The notes: generated by a model from the sequence alone, not told the origin. Counted from the first letter of the stretch, positions 36,597 through 52,250 are shown. The stretch is 64,000 nucleotides of DNA from Dillenia suffruticosa (GCA_033439265.1 JAVTVX010000035.1:16022001-16086000), one strand, 5' to 3'. Made by a program: numbers and translations.

Positions 36597-37532
36597 ATTC
36601 ACCGACACGACCATCTAGTTTCACTTAACTAATAATACTTGTTTCATTATCCAATTAAATAGGTAGATATGTACAAGCCAGGTGGTGATTACTCCAAGTA
36701 AAATATGAGTTCAAGGTTGTATGCATGAACTAACATACTTGTAAATATGAATTAGCATCTTGAATATGAGTTTGAAGTTAGAAGCATGAGCTACCAATAC
36801 GTGTTCTATCAGATTCGATTGTAAAACTTAAAAATAATGCATATGGAGATAATTCACGGATTAAACAAAAGAAATCTTGTACGACATATTAGTATGCACA
36901 TGGAGATAGTTCGGGGGCGCTGCATTGGGTGATCATGGAAAACATAACAAAATAAATATACGGAGATAATCTCGGTTCAGTTAATACAGAACATCTCAAA
37001 AAATATGAAAAACTCACACAATTAAAAGATAATTTAGCATTTAACCAACACAAATTACCCTCGGATTGTAAAATGCAAAATATAAAATAAATAACAAAAC
37101 AAATTATAACTTAAGGTTTAATAGCACTTAAGTTGCTTAATTCTTACTCTCGAAATTAACCATGGATATTTGAGAATCTCTGCCTACTATCTTTTCACAA
37201 GCACTTCAATTGTCTACCTATAATCCTTTGACGGTGACAAGAGCATGATGACTCTAGTTAGGGAGCATTCTTAAGGAGAAGGTGTGCGGGAGAAGGACAA
37301 CCCTTGGCTATGGTGATGGCACATGGTGACAAGATATCACTTGAGGGCTATGGTGATAAGATGTATGCATGAGGCATCATGTTAACGTTGTAGTGATGAT
37401 ACATGTGCATAGGGATATCAATCGTGAGGATGCCTGTCCTCAAATAAATTAAGCACGAGATGTTGGCAATATAGGGTTTTCACATTCTATGAAGATTCTT
37501 TCAAAAATTTTTCTATAATTACAAATAATACA
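36597..37532. other. Unclassified spacer
   Basis: No gene is seen. Around 37250-37420 a loosely repeated ggtgac/ggtgatg-type text occurs (atggtgatggcacatggtga and similar). The rest is AT-rich. Confidence 0.35.
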
Positions 37533-37898
37533 TGTTGTCAGAATTTTGTGATCCATTTTGGATTAATTTAAATTGTTCCATAATATGTCTAGTATTAATT
37601 TCTGATAACAATTAAATGGTTTGAATACTGGTGATAGTCCACAACTATAAGAACCCCTTCCCAGAATAAAGGATCCTTAACTCCAAAATTCATAACTCCA
37701 CGCCATCTATTAAATGAATTTTAAAGCTTAGAAAAGATTCTACATGTCCAAAGAACGTTTTGGAATTCTTACGATCGCCAGAAATAAAGGAGAAAAGTAT
37801 GGTCAGAGGTAACCTTAAATCCCCTTTTTCGCTTTCACTTTATTTTAGTTCAATTTTTACATTTGAAGCATACATTAGGACTACCACACATTCTAACA
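37533..37898 (+). repeat. Ty1/copia LTR with adjoining primer-binding site
   Basis: The segment ends ...cattctaaca and is followed at 37901-37912 by tggcatcaaagc, close to the TGGTATCAGAGC primer-binding site (initiator tRNA-Met) of plant copia elements. The LTR text is clearly related to 57400-57744 (shared blocks such as gtttgaata, the ttttcgctt-cactttatttt stretch and cattctaaca), though well diverged. The start at tgttgtcagaattttgtg is my best guess. A leader-like stretch follows to about 38170. Confidence 0.7.
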
Positions 37899-38170
37899 TT
37901 TGGCATCAAAGCTAATTTTGTATTTGTCTGCATGTTTTGTGACAAATTTTCAAAATTTTTCTCCTTGGAATTTTTCCAAATTGATCCAAAATAATAATTT
38001 TTTTTGAAAAATTCAGTCTAAAAATGGATTGAACCTGAAATTTCACATAATCCGGTATTTTCCAAACTGAATTTGGGTCACTTTTGTAGTTTCTTACGAG
38101 TCTCCGGCGTTGGTCGGGACCCTCGAGGTCCTTTCGAGTGAAGAAGACCCGAAACATTTGTAACATTTTG

Positions 38171-40129
38171 TTATAAATCCCACATCAGATCTTTAAGAAA
38201 TTATAAAATAATACTTAAGTCCAATAGTCTCTCTCACCCAACAGGTCGATCTTTTGGGCTGAGTTTTTTTATTGGGCTTGAGTCCATTACTTGGGTCCAT
38301 GACACATTTTGTGCAATTAGTTGTCATCATGTGAGGAACCATAATAAATAACTAGGAGTTGTATACCGCGTGCTGCGTGGTGTAAAGTTTTGATTTTGAC
38401 TGCAAAATGAGAGGAGTTGCTCGGTCTGAAATAGTAAAATTCGCATTGGTTTGAGTTTTTGGAACACGTATAATTTTTTGTTTGTAATACCAAAAAAATG
38501 AAATTTCCAAAAAAAAAACCGAGAGAAATATATTTTAAATATATTTATTTAACATTAAATATATTATATCAAAATAAAAAAATAGATTATAACGGAAAAA
38601 AATGTATGCTATATTTAAATATGTTTAGATTTAAGTTATTTATTTAAAAACATTTGGATCTAAATGTATATATTAAAAATGTAGTGTGCATGATGTGTAT
38701 GTGTTATATACTAAAAGTTATATGTTAACTCAAAAAAAGTATTTAAAACAGAATTAAATATGTTTTTTCATTTTTTACGATTTTTTATTGGTTTTAATTT
38801 TTTAAAATAGTTTTGCGCTTACGCGGTGCAGGGTTCAAAGTTTGGTTTCAAATATGAGGCTATGTGTGCTGTGTCCTATGCATGGTGTTAGGATTGATGT
38901 TGGAATTGTAATTGAGATTGTATTTATAATAAGTGTTATGAAATGTAGATATTTCTCTTAATATCTCTTTGCTCGTGCTATGATTACCGTAGTTACATGA
39001 ACATTAGGTTTTGTATCGATATTGAAAAACTTAAATCTAAAGATTCAAAAATTCTAATTATATAAGAGAAAAAAATGAAGAAAGATAATTTTAAAAAGTT
39101 TTTGCTTTAACCTCCCAAATTCGATCATATAAGAGTCATAACAAGGAAGTTTTTTTTCTTTTTTAATTAGAGGAAGTCAATAATGAAAGTTTTTATTTCG
39201 TAATATAATATATTTATTTATACACATACACACAAAACAAAGCTGAGATGTGTAGTTTTTAAATTGGTTGCATGCGGAGAGGGAGAGATCGGCGGTTCAT
39301 AAATCCTATTCTGATTCAAGAACCAGAATTGTAAGATTTTATAATTGATTGTTACCAATTACTCTGCTGATCCTATCAACTACAGAATAATTTTTTAGAG
39401 AGATAGAGAGAGAGAATATGTCTGGAGTGGATGCAAACTTCATCATGACACAATTTCTTATGGAATAATGTAAACTTCATCACGTTTCAGGATACCAGTC
39501 AGATTTGTATTGCCTATAAGGTAATAACAATCACTAATAGGAAGTCATCCTCCCTTCGGTACTTTCCTCTCCTTATTCATTAGGATTGACAACCGTTTCT
39601 ACAAATAAGGTTTTTCGATAGGTATTCCAGATAAAATCATTTTGGTAACAGTAAAAGTGTTCATCTTTCCATACCTCAACAAAACTGCTGAAATATTGGT
39701 GCGTTGGTTCTCTTTTTTTTCTCTCTCTCTCTTCTTACTGTACTCCTTATTAATTTTTCCTTTTTGATATATTTGAGTGATATTATTGAATTATTTTTTA
39801 TTAATATTAATAAAATTTGAAATTAAAAATTTTAAATAAATAATAATAACAACATAATAAATTGATTAAAATAATTAAATAATTAAATAATTAAAATAAT
39901 ATAATATTAAATTAGACATCATAAAAGAAATTAAATAATTAAAAAAAAAAAGAAAACGAATCTAGTAAACAAGAAAAAAGAAAAAAAAAAGTGGAGGTCT
40001 GACCCAAGATTGCCATTATTTATGATATATATATAACAAATTAATAATAAAATTATATTGTTCTACTATACTTTGGAATTAAAATTTTATATAACAAATC
40101 TAGTAAATAAGAAAAAAGAAAAAGAACCA
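38171..40129. other. AT-rich stretch without genes
   Basis: Nothing codes here. It contains long A/T tracts, an (AT)-rich patch near 39840-39960 and weak GA runs at 39400. The reading frames are short and chance-like. Confidence 0.5.
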
Positions 40130-43100
40130 CATGGTTCTGATATGTAGATCCACATGGTTCTGCTATGCAGAACCACATGGTTCTGTTGTAGTTCTGATAT
40201 ACTAATTATATAGTTTTGCTATACAGTTCTGCATGCTTTTGTCAATGAAGGTTTATGCTTTCGTCGACGAAGACATACTCTTTCGTCGATGAAGGTTCCA
40301 GTATTCATTGATGAATATTGTTTTTTTGTTTTTTAATTCCAAAAGCTGTCCCAAAAATATTTTTTTTTTGTTTTTCTAAATAAAACGTATTGGTGTAATT
40401 AATTTTAAATAGTTTGTTTATAAAGAACCTGAAAATATTTTTTTTCATGATTAATATATTTATAATTACAATTTTGAAGTTGAATTTTTGTTTCTTCATA
40501 ATAATGTGTTTTAGTTTAAAAAAAATCTATTTTCTTTTTCAAGCAATCCAAAACTAACGATAACTATGCGAATTATGGAATGCAGAGCCACATAATTCGC
40601 AGAGTCTAACATAACTATGAGAATGAGAACTATGAAAGTATAGCAGAATTTTAATCTCTAGCAGAATTACATGTAAATCATTAAAAAATATTTTGAACGT
40701 GATGACGTAAAATATTTTTATAATATCAAAAATAATCTCAAACCTGAAATAATTTTGTATTAATATTTAGATATTGGAAATCATGATAAAATCTTAAATT
40801 ATAAAGTGAAATGTAAAAATATTAATTCAAAGGTAGAATATTCAAGAATTAATATTTAAATACGTTGGAACCATAAATTTCAAAATATTATATTTTAGAA
40901 TTATATAATTATAATTTTAATAGAATTATAATACTGTAGTATTTTTGCTATATGCAAAAACATTTTACATATAATAAAATCACATATAATACTTTTTTGC
41001 ATTTTTAGTATAATAGAAATATTTTATAATACCATTATCATTATATTAATAAAATATCACTCATACATTCTCTATTCGATGCTGATATAAACCCCACTTT
41101 TCTTTCGAATCATTTTGCCTCTCACGTAGTATACAAATTAATTAATCTATAACAATATTCAACCATCATATCTTTTATAATATTTTTATAATATATTCAG
41201 TTGAATACTGTGTACTTGAACATTCAATTCAATGCTCCATCTGTGTCTTTGTTTTTTCAATGCTCTTTGAGTCTTTGCTCAACATGATAATATGTAGCTC
41301 TGCATGAATGCGACACTACTAATCATCGATACTGTGCATAATCTAAATAAATAATTTCAATAACATTAATAATCTAAATGAATAATTTCATATCATTATA
41401 TTATTTAAAATGAAATATATTAAATTAAAATGAAAAAAAATATATTTGTATAAGGTTAGATTCAAATATTTAAAGGGTCTTGTTATTTTTTTTTATAATG
41501 GCACGGAGAACTATCCGTTTTTATCAAAATAGAGCAATAGAACTATGCATAATCATGCAGCAGAACTACTTCCATGCAAATCATTTAATAAAAAATCTTT
41601 CCTTTGTTAAATTAAATGGGACAATTTAATTCCAACTTTGGCTAGCAGAACGACATGGTTCTGATATGCAGATCCACATGGTTCTATGATGCAGAACCAC
41701 ATGGTTCTACTATAGTTTTGTTATACAAAATTATATAGTTTTGTTATACAGTTTTGTACGCCTTTGTCGACGAAGGTTCATGCTTTCGTCAACGAAGGCA
41801 TGCTCTTTCGTCGATGAAGTTTCCTGTTTTCGTTGATAAATATTGTTTTTTTGTTTTATAATTCCAAAGGCTGTCCCAAAAATATTTTTTTTTGTTTTTC
41901 TAAATAAAATATATTAGTGTGATTAATTTTAAATAGTTTGTTTATAAATAACAAATGAAATTTTTAATTCAACAGAGTTTTTTATTCTTTCAAAATATTA
42001 TTATTATTTTTAAAGGACCTGAAAATATTTTTTTTATGATTAATATCTTTATAATTACCATTTTGAAGTTGAATTTGTGCTTCTTCATAATAATATGCTT
42101 TAGTTAAAAAAAAATCTATTTTCCTTTTCAAGCAATCCAAAACTAATGATAACTATGTGAATCATAAAATGCAGAACCACATAATCCACAGAGTCTAGCA
42201 GAACTATAATAATAAGAACTATGAAAGTATAGCAGAACTTCAATCTCTAGTAGAACTACATGTAAATCATTAAAAAATATTTTGAACGTGATGACGTAAA
42301 ATATTTTTATAATATAAAAAATAATCTCAAAGCTGAAATAATTAGGTATTAATATTTAGATATTGGAAATCATGATAAAATCTTAAACTGTAAAGTAAAA
42401 CGTAAAAATATTAATTCAAAAGTAGAATAATTAAGTATTAATATTTAAATATGTTGGAACCATAAATTTCAAAGTATTATATTTCAATATTATATATTTA
42501 TAATTTTAATAGTATTATAATACTGTAGTATTTTTGCGTAAAAACATTTTGCATATTATAAAATCACCTATATAATACTTTTTATTTATTTTCAATATAA
42601 TAGAAATTTTTTTATAATACCATTTTCATTATATTAATAACATATCACCCAAGAGAAAAATAATTTCTTAATTTAAAAATATCTTAAAATATATTGAATT
42701 TAATATTTTTATAATTATAATTTTTACATTATTATAATATTATAGGAAATGTATATATATATCATTTATTTCAAATATTTATGATATTTTGAGTGCAATC
42801 ATATAATTTTTTAATAAAAGTATTAGTAGTTCTGCAATATATAGAACTACCAATCAGTTCGGCATTATATAGAACTATGGCAGTTCTGCGCTATATAGAA
42901 CGATCTGGTTCTGCGCCATCCAGAACCATGTCACTTTGCTCTTTGTGGTTTTGTGCTTTGCAGAACCACGTGTTCTACACTTTGTGATTTTACGTTGTAT
43001 CAACTCCAACTTCGGTAGTTTTGCATAATTACATGTGCACTTGTACTTCTGCACTTATATTAATAACACATGACCTAATACTTAAAAAAATATTTTTTAA

Positions 43101-45307
43101 ATATAAAGATACTTTCCAATATTTTTTTATTTAATATTTTATAATTATAATTTTTACGGTATTATAATATTATAGTATTTTTACTGTACAATTGTTTTAA
43201 ATATTTTTTATATTTTTAGTATAATCATAAATTTTTTTAAAATAAAAGTATCATTTATTTTAATTCAAAATATTTTAATTGTATCACATTATAAAACAAA
43301 TTATTTGTATTATATAATATTATAATATGATAGTTCGAAATATTTTTTTAATAAAAAAATATTTGAAAATCATTTTTTTTACTTATTATTTTTAAAATTA
43401 TATGTTTCTAGTATTATAATATTAATATTATAGTATTTTTATATATGCACAAATATTTTGCATATAATAAGATTAAAGTTTTTTTTTTTTTTCTGAACAT
43501 TATATATTTCAAATATTAATTTTTTAATATAAAAATATTTTCAAATAGTTTTTTACTTAATATTTTTTGCCTAGTATTTTACGAAAAAGACCGTTTCCTT
43601 CGTCGACCAATGTCATGCCTTCGTCCACTGAAACGCTCATGCCTTCTTGGTTCGATACTAATACAAACCCCTTTTTTCTTTCGAATCATTTTGCCTCCTA
43701 CGTAGTATACAAATTAATTAATCTATAACAATATTCAACCATCATATCTTTTATAATATATTCAGTTGAATACTGTGTACTTGAATATTCAATTCAATGC
43801 TTTATCTGTGTTTTTGTTTGTTCAATGCTCTTTGAGTCTTTGCTCAGCATGATAATATGTAGCTCTGCATGAATGCGACGCTACTAATCATCGACACTGT
43901 GCATAATCTAAATCAATAATTTTAATAACATTGATAATCTAAACGAATAATTTCATATAATTATATTATTTAACATCAAATATATTAAATTAAAATGAAA
44001 AAAATACTTGTATAATGTTATATTCAAATATTTAAAGGTCTTCTTGTTTTTTTTTAACAATGGCGCGGAGAATTATCCATTTGAAATTATCAAATAATCA
44101 TGCAGCAGAACAACTTCCATGCAAATCATTTAATAAAAAATCTTTCCTTTATTAAATTAAATGGGACAATTTAATTCCAACTTTGGCTAGTAGAACGACA
44201 TGCTTTTACTATACAGAACGACATGGTTCTGATATACAGATTCGCTTGGTTCTGATATGCAGATTCACTTGGTTCTGCTATGCAGAACGACATGGTTTTG
44301 TTGTAGTTCTGGTATGCAAAATTATATAGTTCTGCAATATAGTTCTGCACACCTTTGTTGACGACGGTTCATGCTTTCGTAAACGAAGGCATACTCTTTC
44401 GTCGATGAAGCTTCCTGTCTTTGTTGACAAATATTATTTTTTCTTAATTCCAATGGTTGTCCCAAAAATAATTTTTTTTTTAATTTTTCTAAATAAAACT
44501 TATTGCTGTAATTAATTTTAAATAGTTTGCTTATAAATAACAAATGAAAATTTTAATTCAATAGAGTTTTTTATTCTTTCAAAATATTAGTATTATTTTT
44601 AAAGGACCTGAAAATATTTTTTTTCATGATTAATATATTTATAATTATCATTTTGAAGTTGAATTTGTACTTTTTCATAATAATGTGTTTTAGTTAAAAA
44701 AAAAGAAAATCTATTTTCTTTTTCAAGCAATCAAAAACTAACGATAACCATGCAAATCATGGAATGCAGAACCACATAATCCATAGAGTCTAGCAGAACT
44801 TCAATCTCTAGCAGAACTACATGTAAATCATTAAAAAATATTTTGAACGTGATGACGTAAAATATTTTTATAATATCAAAAATAATTTCAAAGCTGAAAT
44901 AATTAGGTATTAATATTTAGATATTGGAAATCATGATAAAATCTTAAACTGTAAAGTGAAATGTAAAAATATTAATTCAAAGGTAGAATATTTAAATATT
45001 AATATTTAAATATGTTGGAGTCATAAATTTCAAAGTATTATATTTCATACTTATATAATTATAATTTTTATAGTGTTATAATACTGTAGTATTTTTACTA
45101 TATGCAAAAACATTTTGCATATAATAAAATCACCTATATAATACCTTTTTGTATTTTTTGTATAATAGAAATTTTTTATAATACCATTATCATTATATTA
45201 ATAACATATCATCCAAGAGAAAAATAATTTCTTAATATAAAAATATCTTAAAATATATTGTATTTAATATTTTTATAATTATAATTTTTACATTATTATA
45301 ATATTAT

Positions 45308-48300
45308 AGTTTTTCTCCTTTTATGTAAAATTTTTTAACAAAGAGTGAGATATTATTAAAAACCATAGTTTTGTAAATATTTTAAATGTTAAAATATTTT
45401 GATAGTATTAAAAGCCAATTGGAGTGCAAATGCAGAATCATGAATACAGAATAATGAAATACATAGAACTATGGAATAGCGCAGAACGTTGTAGTTCTGC
45501 ACGCGAAGAGCAGGATGTTATAGTTTTTGGGAGTGGGTTGACATAATATGCATAATATTTATATCTGTGTGAAAATTAAAATATATAAATATTAATTTGA
45601 AATTATAATATTTAATAATTTAAATCTAAAAACACACAATATTAATATTTAGTTTAAAGTTTGTAAAATATACAAAATATCAAAAATAATTTAGTTATTT
45701 AAAGATTTCATACAATAAATTAAATATTCTTTTGGTTGATATTCAATATGAGTTTGCGCTAATCTATTTATGTATAAATGATCTAACTTTATAAGTTAAA
45801 TCTCACTTTATTCTTTTTCAAGTAATCTAGGAATTCCTAGAGTTAATCATAGAGTTTTCAAATTAGAGTTTTAATCTTTTTAAAAAATATTGTCTATCTA
45901 AAACATTTACTCTAGTAGTTTTAATTTTTGTCTAACTAAAACCTTTTAAATTGGAGTTTCAAATAAAATGTTAATCGTAATATAAAATATAAAAATATTA
46001 AATAATAAACCAAAACTAAAACTTATAAATATTAGTATGCAATTTAAAATTTTATAAGAATAAAAATATTTATAAATCTATTTATAGAAAAATATTAACA
46101 ATATTGTTTTGTTTCATCATTTAATATTTTCACATTTTATGTTATAATTTTATATTATAATTAAATAAATATCAAACATCCAAATAAATTATTTTTTAAA
46201 TTCTAAAAAATTGAATATTCGAATAATACAATGGTATGCAAAGCTATAGAATTCTACATAGCAAAACTATATAGTTCTGCATAGTTCTACCAAGCAGAAC
46301 AATAATGTTCTGCTATGCAGCAGAACTATGTAATTCTGCTGCTCAACAGAACCATGTGGTTCTGCAGCATTGCAGAACAATATTGTTTTGTTGTAGTTCT
46401 GCTGAGTAGAACCACATGGTTCTCCTGAGCAGAACCACACGCCTTCGTTGATGAAGTTGCCTGCTTTCGTTGACAAGCATTAATTTTTTTTTTAAATCCG
46501 AAATGTTGTCCCAAAAAAAAACTTTTTTTCTTCTTTTAAATAAGATATGTTGGTATAATTAATTTTAAATAGTTTACTTATAAATAACAAATGAAAATTT
46601 TAATTTAATAGAGTTTTTTAAACTTCCAAAATATTATTATTATTTTTAAAGCACCCAAAAACATTTGTTTTTGTTTTGTTTAGATGCCCAAATAAAGGTC
46701 GACGATGGAAAGTATTAGTAGTTCTATACTATGCAGAACCAATAAGTAGTTTTGCACTATGGAGTGCACCACAGAACCACCAAACTTTTGTTAGTAACAC
46801 TCATATATTATAAAAAAATAATGATAAAAAAACGAAATGATCTATATAATTCTTTTACGTATTTTTACTTTAATCAGAAAATTTTATAATAAAATCATCA
46901 TTATACAAACAATACATATCCCAAAAAAATAATATATTTTTAATATTTAAAAATTTCCACCTTTTTAATTAATATTTTTATAATTATATTTTTTATATTA
47001 TTATAATATCATGGAAAATTTATCATAGATCATTTATTTTTTTCAAATATTTCTAATATTGCTAGTGTAATCATATAATTTTTTTTAATAAAAGGATTGA
47101 TAGTTCTGCACTATTCAGAACTACCCAATAGTTCTGCACCATACATAATTATGGTGGTTCTACACTGCAGAACAACCCATTTTTTTATTAGCAACGCTCG
47201 TATCTGTAACTCTGAGATAACTAAACAACGAACACTGAATTTGTTCAACCGTAAAAATAAAATAAAATTATCACATTGCATGCATTCTTACAACCGCATA
47301 CCAAGATAAATAGATAAATAGGGGAAGAGAAAAAAAAAAGAAAGAAAGTGGTTTCAGATAGCGTTCATAGTTGTAGTTCTGCACTCCTACACAGCACAGA
47401 ATTTTGGAATTCTACACGATGTAGAGCTACTTAGTTTTGCACCATGTCCCTTTTTTCCCCTTTTTCATTCCTATTTATTTTAATCGGATCAAAATCGTAT
47501 AATCCTATATCATTATATTATTTTTAAAAATACTATTAATATTAACATTATATTATTCGAATCCACCATCACAAAGAACTACCTATTTTTATATGTTATG
47601 ACATTCCTGTGATATTAAATACTATATTAATATTGAATGTAAATATTCACATATTTATCTAACATTAAATACATCATTACAAGTACTATTCTTTGGCTCT
47701 CCGGCTCAAACCCATCAATCAAAAAATCCGATTTTAGACACCATTATTAAAAAAAAAAAATACACTTCTACATCTTCATATAGTTTTTCTGCATATTCAG
47801 TAGCTTTGAAGTATCAGTTGTAAATCCACCTTATACATCATAACACACCAATATTCACGACATATCAAGAAACCAAATGATAACGGTGCACCTACATGAT
47901 ACGCAGAACAATGCAGTTTAGCACAATGAAGTTCTACACTGTGCTAAACTATGCAGTTCTGCAATGCTACAATGTGCAGAACCACATAATTCTATAGTTC
48001 CGCACTTCTGCATTGCGCAGAACTTTGGAATTCTGCACTATACAGAACCACTCAGTTCTGTGCCATCTCCCCTTTTCATTCTTATATGCACTATGAAGTT
48101 TTGCACTGTGCAGAACTATGGAGTTCTACAGTTCTGCAATGCACTGAACCACACAGTTCTGCAGTTCCGCATTTCTATGTATATTAGATACTAAATAAAT
48201 TATATCTGGAAAGAAATTATCCGTGTAATGTTATGTAATATTATGTTTGAACGACATAATTATTTTTGAGCGCTTGTATATTCTTTTTTTTTTTTTTTTT

Positions 48301-49094
48301 GAGGCATTTTTTTATATAAAAAGAGGCGTGACAAAATGTTGCTGTAGTGTGCATAGTGTGCATGCTATATATTAAAAATTATATATCTAATTTGTTAATT
48401 TTTATCCTTATACAATTTTAGATGATCAAAATATTTATAAATCTATTTAAAGAAAAATATTAATAATATTGTTTTTGTTCATCATTTAATATTTTCACAT
48501 TTTATATTACAATTTCATATTTTATTTAAATAAATATCAAATATTCAAATAAATTATTTTTAAAATCTAAAAAAATTGAATATTCGAATAATACGGTGGT
48601 ATGCAAAGCTATAGAGTTCTGCATAGCAAAACTTTGTAGTTCTACTTCTCAGCAGAATTGCAAATCCATGTGGTTCCGCAGCATAGCAGAAATACATCGT
48701 TTTGCTGTAGTTCTGCTAAGTAGAACCACATGGTTCTGCTCAGCAAAACCTAACAGAACCACACGCCTTCGTTGATGAAGGTGCCTGCTCTCATTGACCA
48801 ACATTAATTTTTTTCTTTTTAAAAATCTGAAAGGCTATCCCAAAAAAAAAAAAAAATTTTTTTCTTTTTCTAAATAAAACATGTTGGTGTAATTAATTTT
48901 AAATAGTTTGCATATAAATAACTAATGAAAATTTTAATTCAGTGGAGTTCTTTAATTTTCCAAAATATAATTATTATTTTTAAAGCACCCGAAAACATTT
49001 TTTTTTGTTTTGTTTAAGGTTGTGATGGTGTAAATAATTTAGAAATTACATCCAAATGATTTTAAAAAGTTTAAATTGGATTTGTTTCTACAAA
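45308..49094 (+). repeat. Tandem duplication, copy 1 (about 3.8 kb)
   Basis: Starts near tttatgtaaaattttttaacaa (about 45319). Matching landmarks in copy 2 lie 3.7-3.8 kb further right: agagtgagatattatt (45343 to 49138), gccttcgttgatgaagt (46441 to 50182), gagctacttagttttgcacc (47424 to 51137) and aaatattcacatatttatct (47640 to 51281). Confidence 0.8.
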
Positions 49095-52000
49095 ACAAAT
49101 ATAGTTTTCCTCATTTTATGTAAAATTTTTTGACAAAGAGTGAGATATTATTAAAAACTATAATTTTGTAAATATTTTAAATGTAAAAATATTTTGATAA
49201 TATTAAAAGCAAACTTAAGTGCAAATGTAGAACCATGAATACAGAATAATGAAATACACAGAACTATGGAATAGCACAGAACGTTGTAGTTTTGTGCGCG
49301 GAGAGCAGGACGTTGTAGTTCTTTAGAATGGGTTGACATAATATGCATAATATTAATATCTGTGTAAAAGTTAAAATAGATAAATATTAATTTGAAATTA
49401 GAATATTTAATAATTTGAATCTAAAAACACACAATATTAATATTTAGTTTAAAGTTTGTAAAATTTACAAAATATCAAAAATAATTTAGTTATTTAAAAT
49501 TTTCATACAATAAATTAAATATTCTTTTGGTTGGTATACAATATGAGTTTGTGCTGATATATTTATGTATAAATGATCTAACTCTATAAGTTAAAACTCC
49601 ATTTATTCTTTTTCAAGTAATCTAGGAATTGCCTAGAGTTAATCACAGAGTTTTCAAATTAGAATTTTAATCTTTTTAAGAAATATTGTTTATCTAAAAC
49701 ATTTACTCTATTAGTTTTAATTTTTGTCTAATTAAAATCTTTTAAATTGGAGTTTCAAATAAAATGTTAATCGTAATATAAAATATAAAAATATTAAATA
49801 ATAAACCAAAACAAAAACTTATAAATATTAATATGCAATTTAAAATTTTATAAGAAAAAAAATTTATAAATCTATTTATAGAAAAATATTAATAATATTT
49901 TTTTAATTTATCATTTAATATTTTCACATTTTATGTTACAATTTTATATTTTATTTAAATAAATATCAAATATCCAAATAAATTATTTTTTAAATTCAAA
50001 AAATTGAATATTCTAATAATACGGTGGTATGCAGAGCTATGGAATTCTGCATAGCAAAACTATGCAGTTCCGTATAGTTCTACCGAACGGAACGACAATG
50101 TTTTGCTACTGTAGAACCATGTAGTTCTGCAGCATAGCAGAACTACATTGTTCTGCTGTAGTTCTACTGAGCAGAACCACACGCCTTCGTTTATGAAGTT
50201 GTCTGCTTTCGTTGACAAGCATTAATTTTTTTTAAATCCGAAAGGTTGTCCCAAAAAAAAACTTTTTTTCTTATTTTAAATAAGACATGTTAGTGTAATT
50301 AATTTTAAATAGTTTGTTTATAAATAACAAATGAAAATTTTAAATCAATGGAGTTTTTTAATTTTCCAAAATATTATAATTATTTTTAAAGCACCTGAAA
50401 GCATTTGTTTTTGTTTTGTTTAAATGCCCAAATGAAGGTCAACGATGGAAAGTATTGGTAGTTCTGTACTATGCAGAATTACGATAGTTCTGCTTTGCAC
50501 CGCAGAACTATCAAACTTTTGTCAGCAACACTCGTATATAATAAAAAAATAATGATAAAACAACAAAACGATCTATATAATTCTTTTTCTTATTTTTTAC
50601 TATAATCAGAAAAATTTATAATAAAATCATCATTATACGAACAACACATGGCCTAAAGAAATAATAATTTTTTAATATTTAAAAATTTCTGCCTTTTTAA
50701 TTAATATTTTTATAATTATATTTTTTACATTGTTATAATATCATGGAAAATTTATCATAGATCATTTATTTTTTTTCAAATATTTCTAATATTCCTAATG
50801 TAATCATCGGTAGTTCTGCACTATGCAGAACTATCCAATAGTTCTACACCATGCATAATTATGGTGGTTCTACATTGCAAAACAACTAATTTTTTTGTTA
50901 GCAATGCTCGTACCTGTAACTCTGAGGTAACCAAACAACAAAACACTGAATTTGTTCAACCATAAAAATAAAATAAAATTATCACATTGCATGCATTCTT
51001 ACAACCGCACACCAAGATAAATAGATAAATAGAGGAGGAGAAAAAAAAAAGAAGAAAGAAAGTGGTTTTGAATAGCGCACATAGTTCTGTAGTTCCGCAC
51101 TCCTGCACAGCATAGAACTTCGAAGTTCTACACCATGCAGAGCTACTTAGTTTTGCACCATGTCCGTTTTTTTTCCCCTTTTTCATTCCTATTTATTCGA
51201 ATCCACCATCACAAAGAACCATCTTTTTTTAAATGTTATGACATTCCTGTGACGTTAAAGACTATTTTAATATTGAATGTAAATATTCACATATTTATCT
51301 AACATTAAATATATCATTACAAGTACTATTCTTCGGCTCTCCAGGTCAAACTCATCAATCAAAAAATCCAGATTTTAGACTCCATTATTAAAAACAAAAA
51401 ATGTACTTATACATCTTCATATAGTTGTTCTGCATATTCAGTAACTTTGAAGCATTAGTTGTAAATCGACCTTATACATAATGAAGTTCTACACTGTGCT
51501 AAACTATGCAGTTCTATAGTTCTGCAATGCACAGAACCATATAGTTCTGTAGTTCCGCACTTTTGCACTTTTGCACTTTTGCACTTTTGCACTTTTGCAT
51601 CATGCAGAACTCCGAAGTTCTGCACTGCACAGAACCACTCAGTTCTGCGCCATCTCCCTTTTTCATTCTTATATGCACTATGAAGTTCTGCATTATATAG
51701 AACTATGGAGTTTTACAGTTCTGCAATGCGCAAAACCATATAGTTCTACAATTCTATACTTTCGCATTGCGCAGAACTTCAGAGTTCTGTACTGCACAGA
51801 ATCACTTAGTTCTGCACTATCTCCTTTTTTCATTCTTATTTGTTTCAATCGGATCTAATCGTAAAGTTTGATATATCAGAACCACACAGTTCTACAATTC
51901 TGTACTTCCGCATTGTGCAGAACTGTTCGGAGTTCTGTACTACACAGAACCACTCAGTTCTGCACTATCTCATTTTTTCATTCTTATTTGTTTCAATCGG

Positions 52001-52250
52001 ATCTAATCGTAACTTTTGATATATCTCAACCTAAAATTATATTATTCGAAATTACCATCACATAGAATGACCTTTTTTATATGTCATGGCATTCCTGTAA
52101 CATTAAATATTATATTAATATTGAATGTAAATATTCACATATTTATCTAACACTAAATACATTATTACAAGTGTTATTCTTTAGCTCTCCAACTCAAATC
52201 CATCAATAAAAAATTTCAGACTTTAGATGCCGTTATTAAAACAAATGTAC
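49095..52250 (+). repeat. Tandem duplication, copy 2, with a partial third copy of its end
   Basis: Collinear with copy 1 but with small gaps. Its last part (accatcacaaagaac through tactattctt) is present again at 52045-52190, so the end of the unit exists three times. Near 51555-51600 the hexamer cacttttg is repeated five times in a row, a small young expansion. Confidence 0.75.

Noticed and set aside
37912-38166. 84-residue minus-strand frame
   Set aside because: It is antisense to the copia leader that follows the primer-binding site at 37901; no domain.
42793-52065. Many short frames rich in Leu, Cys, Ser, Thr and Glu
   Set aside because: They are all translations of the GCAGAAC / GTTCTGC motifs and differ among module copies.
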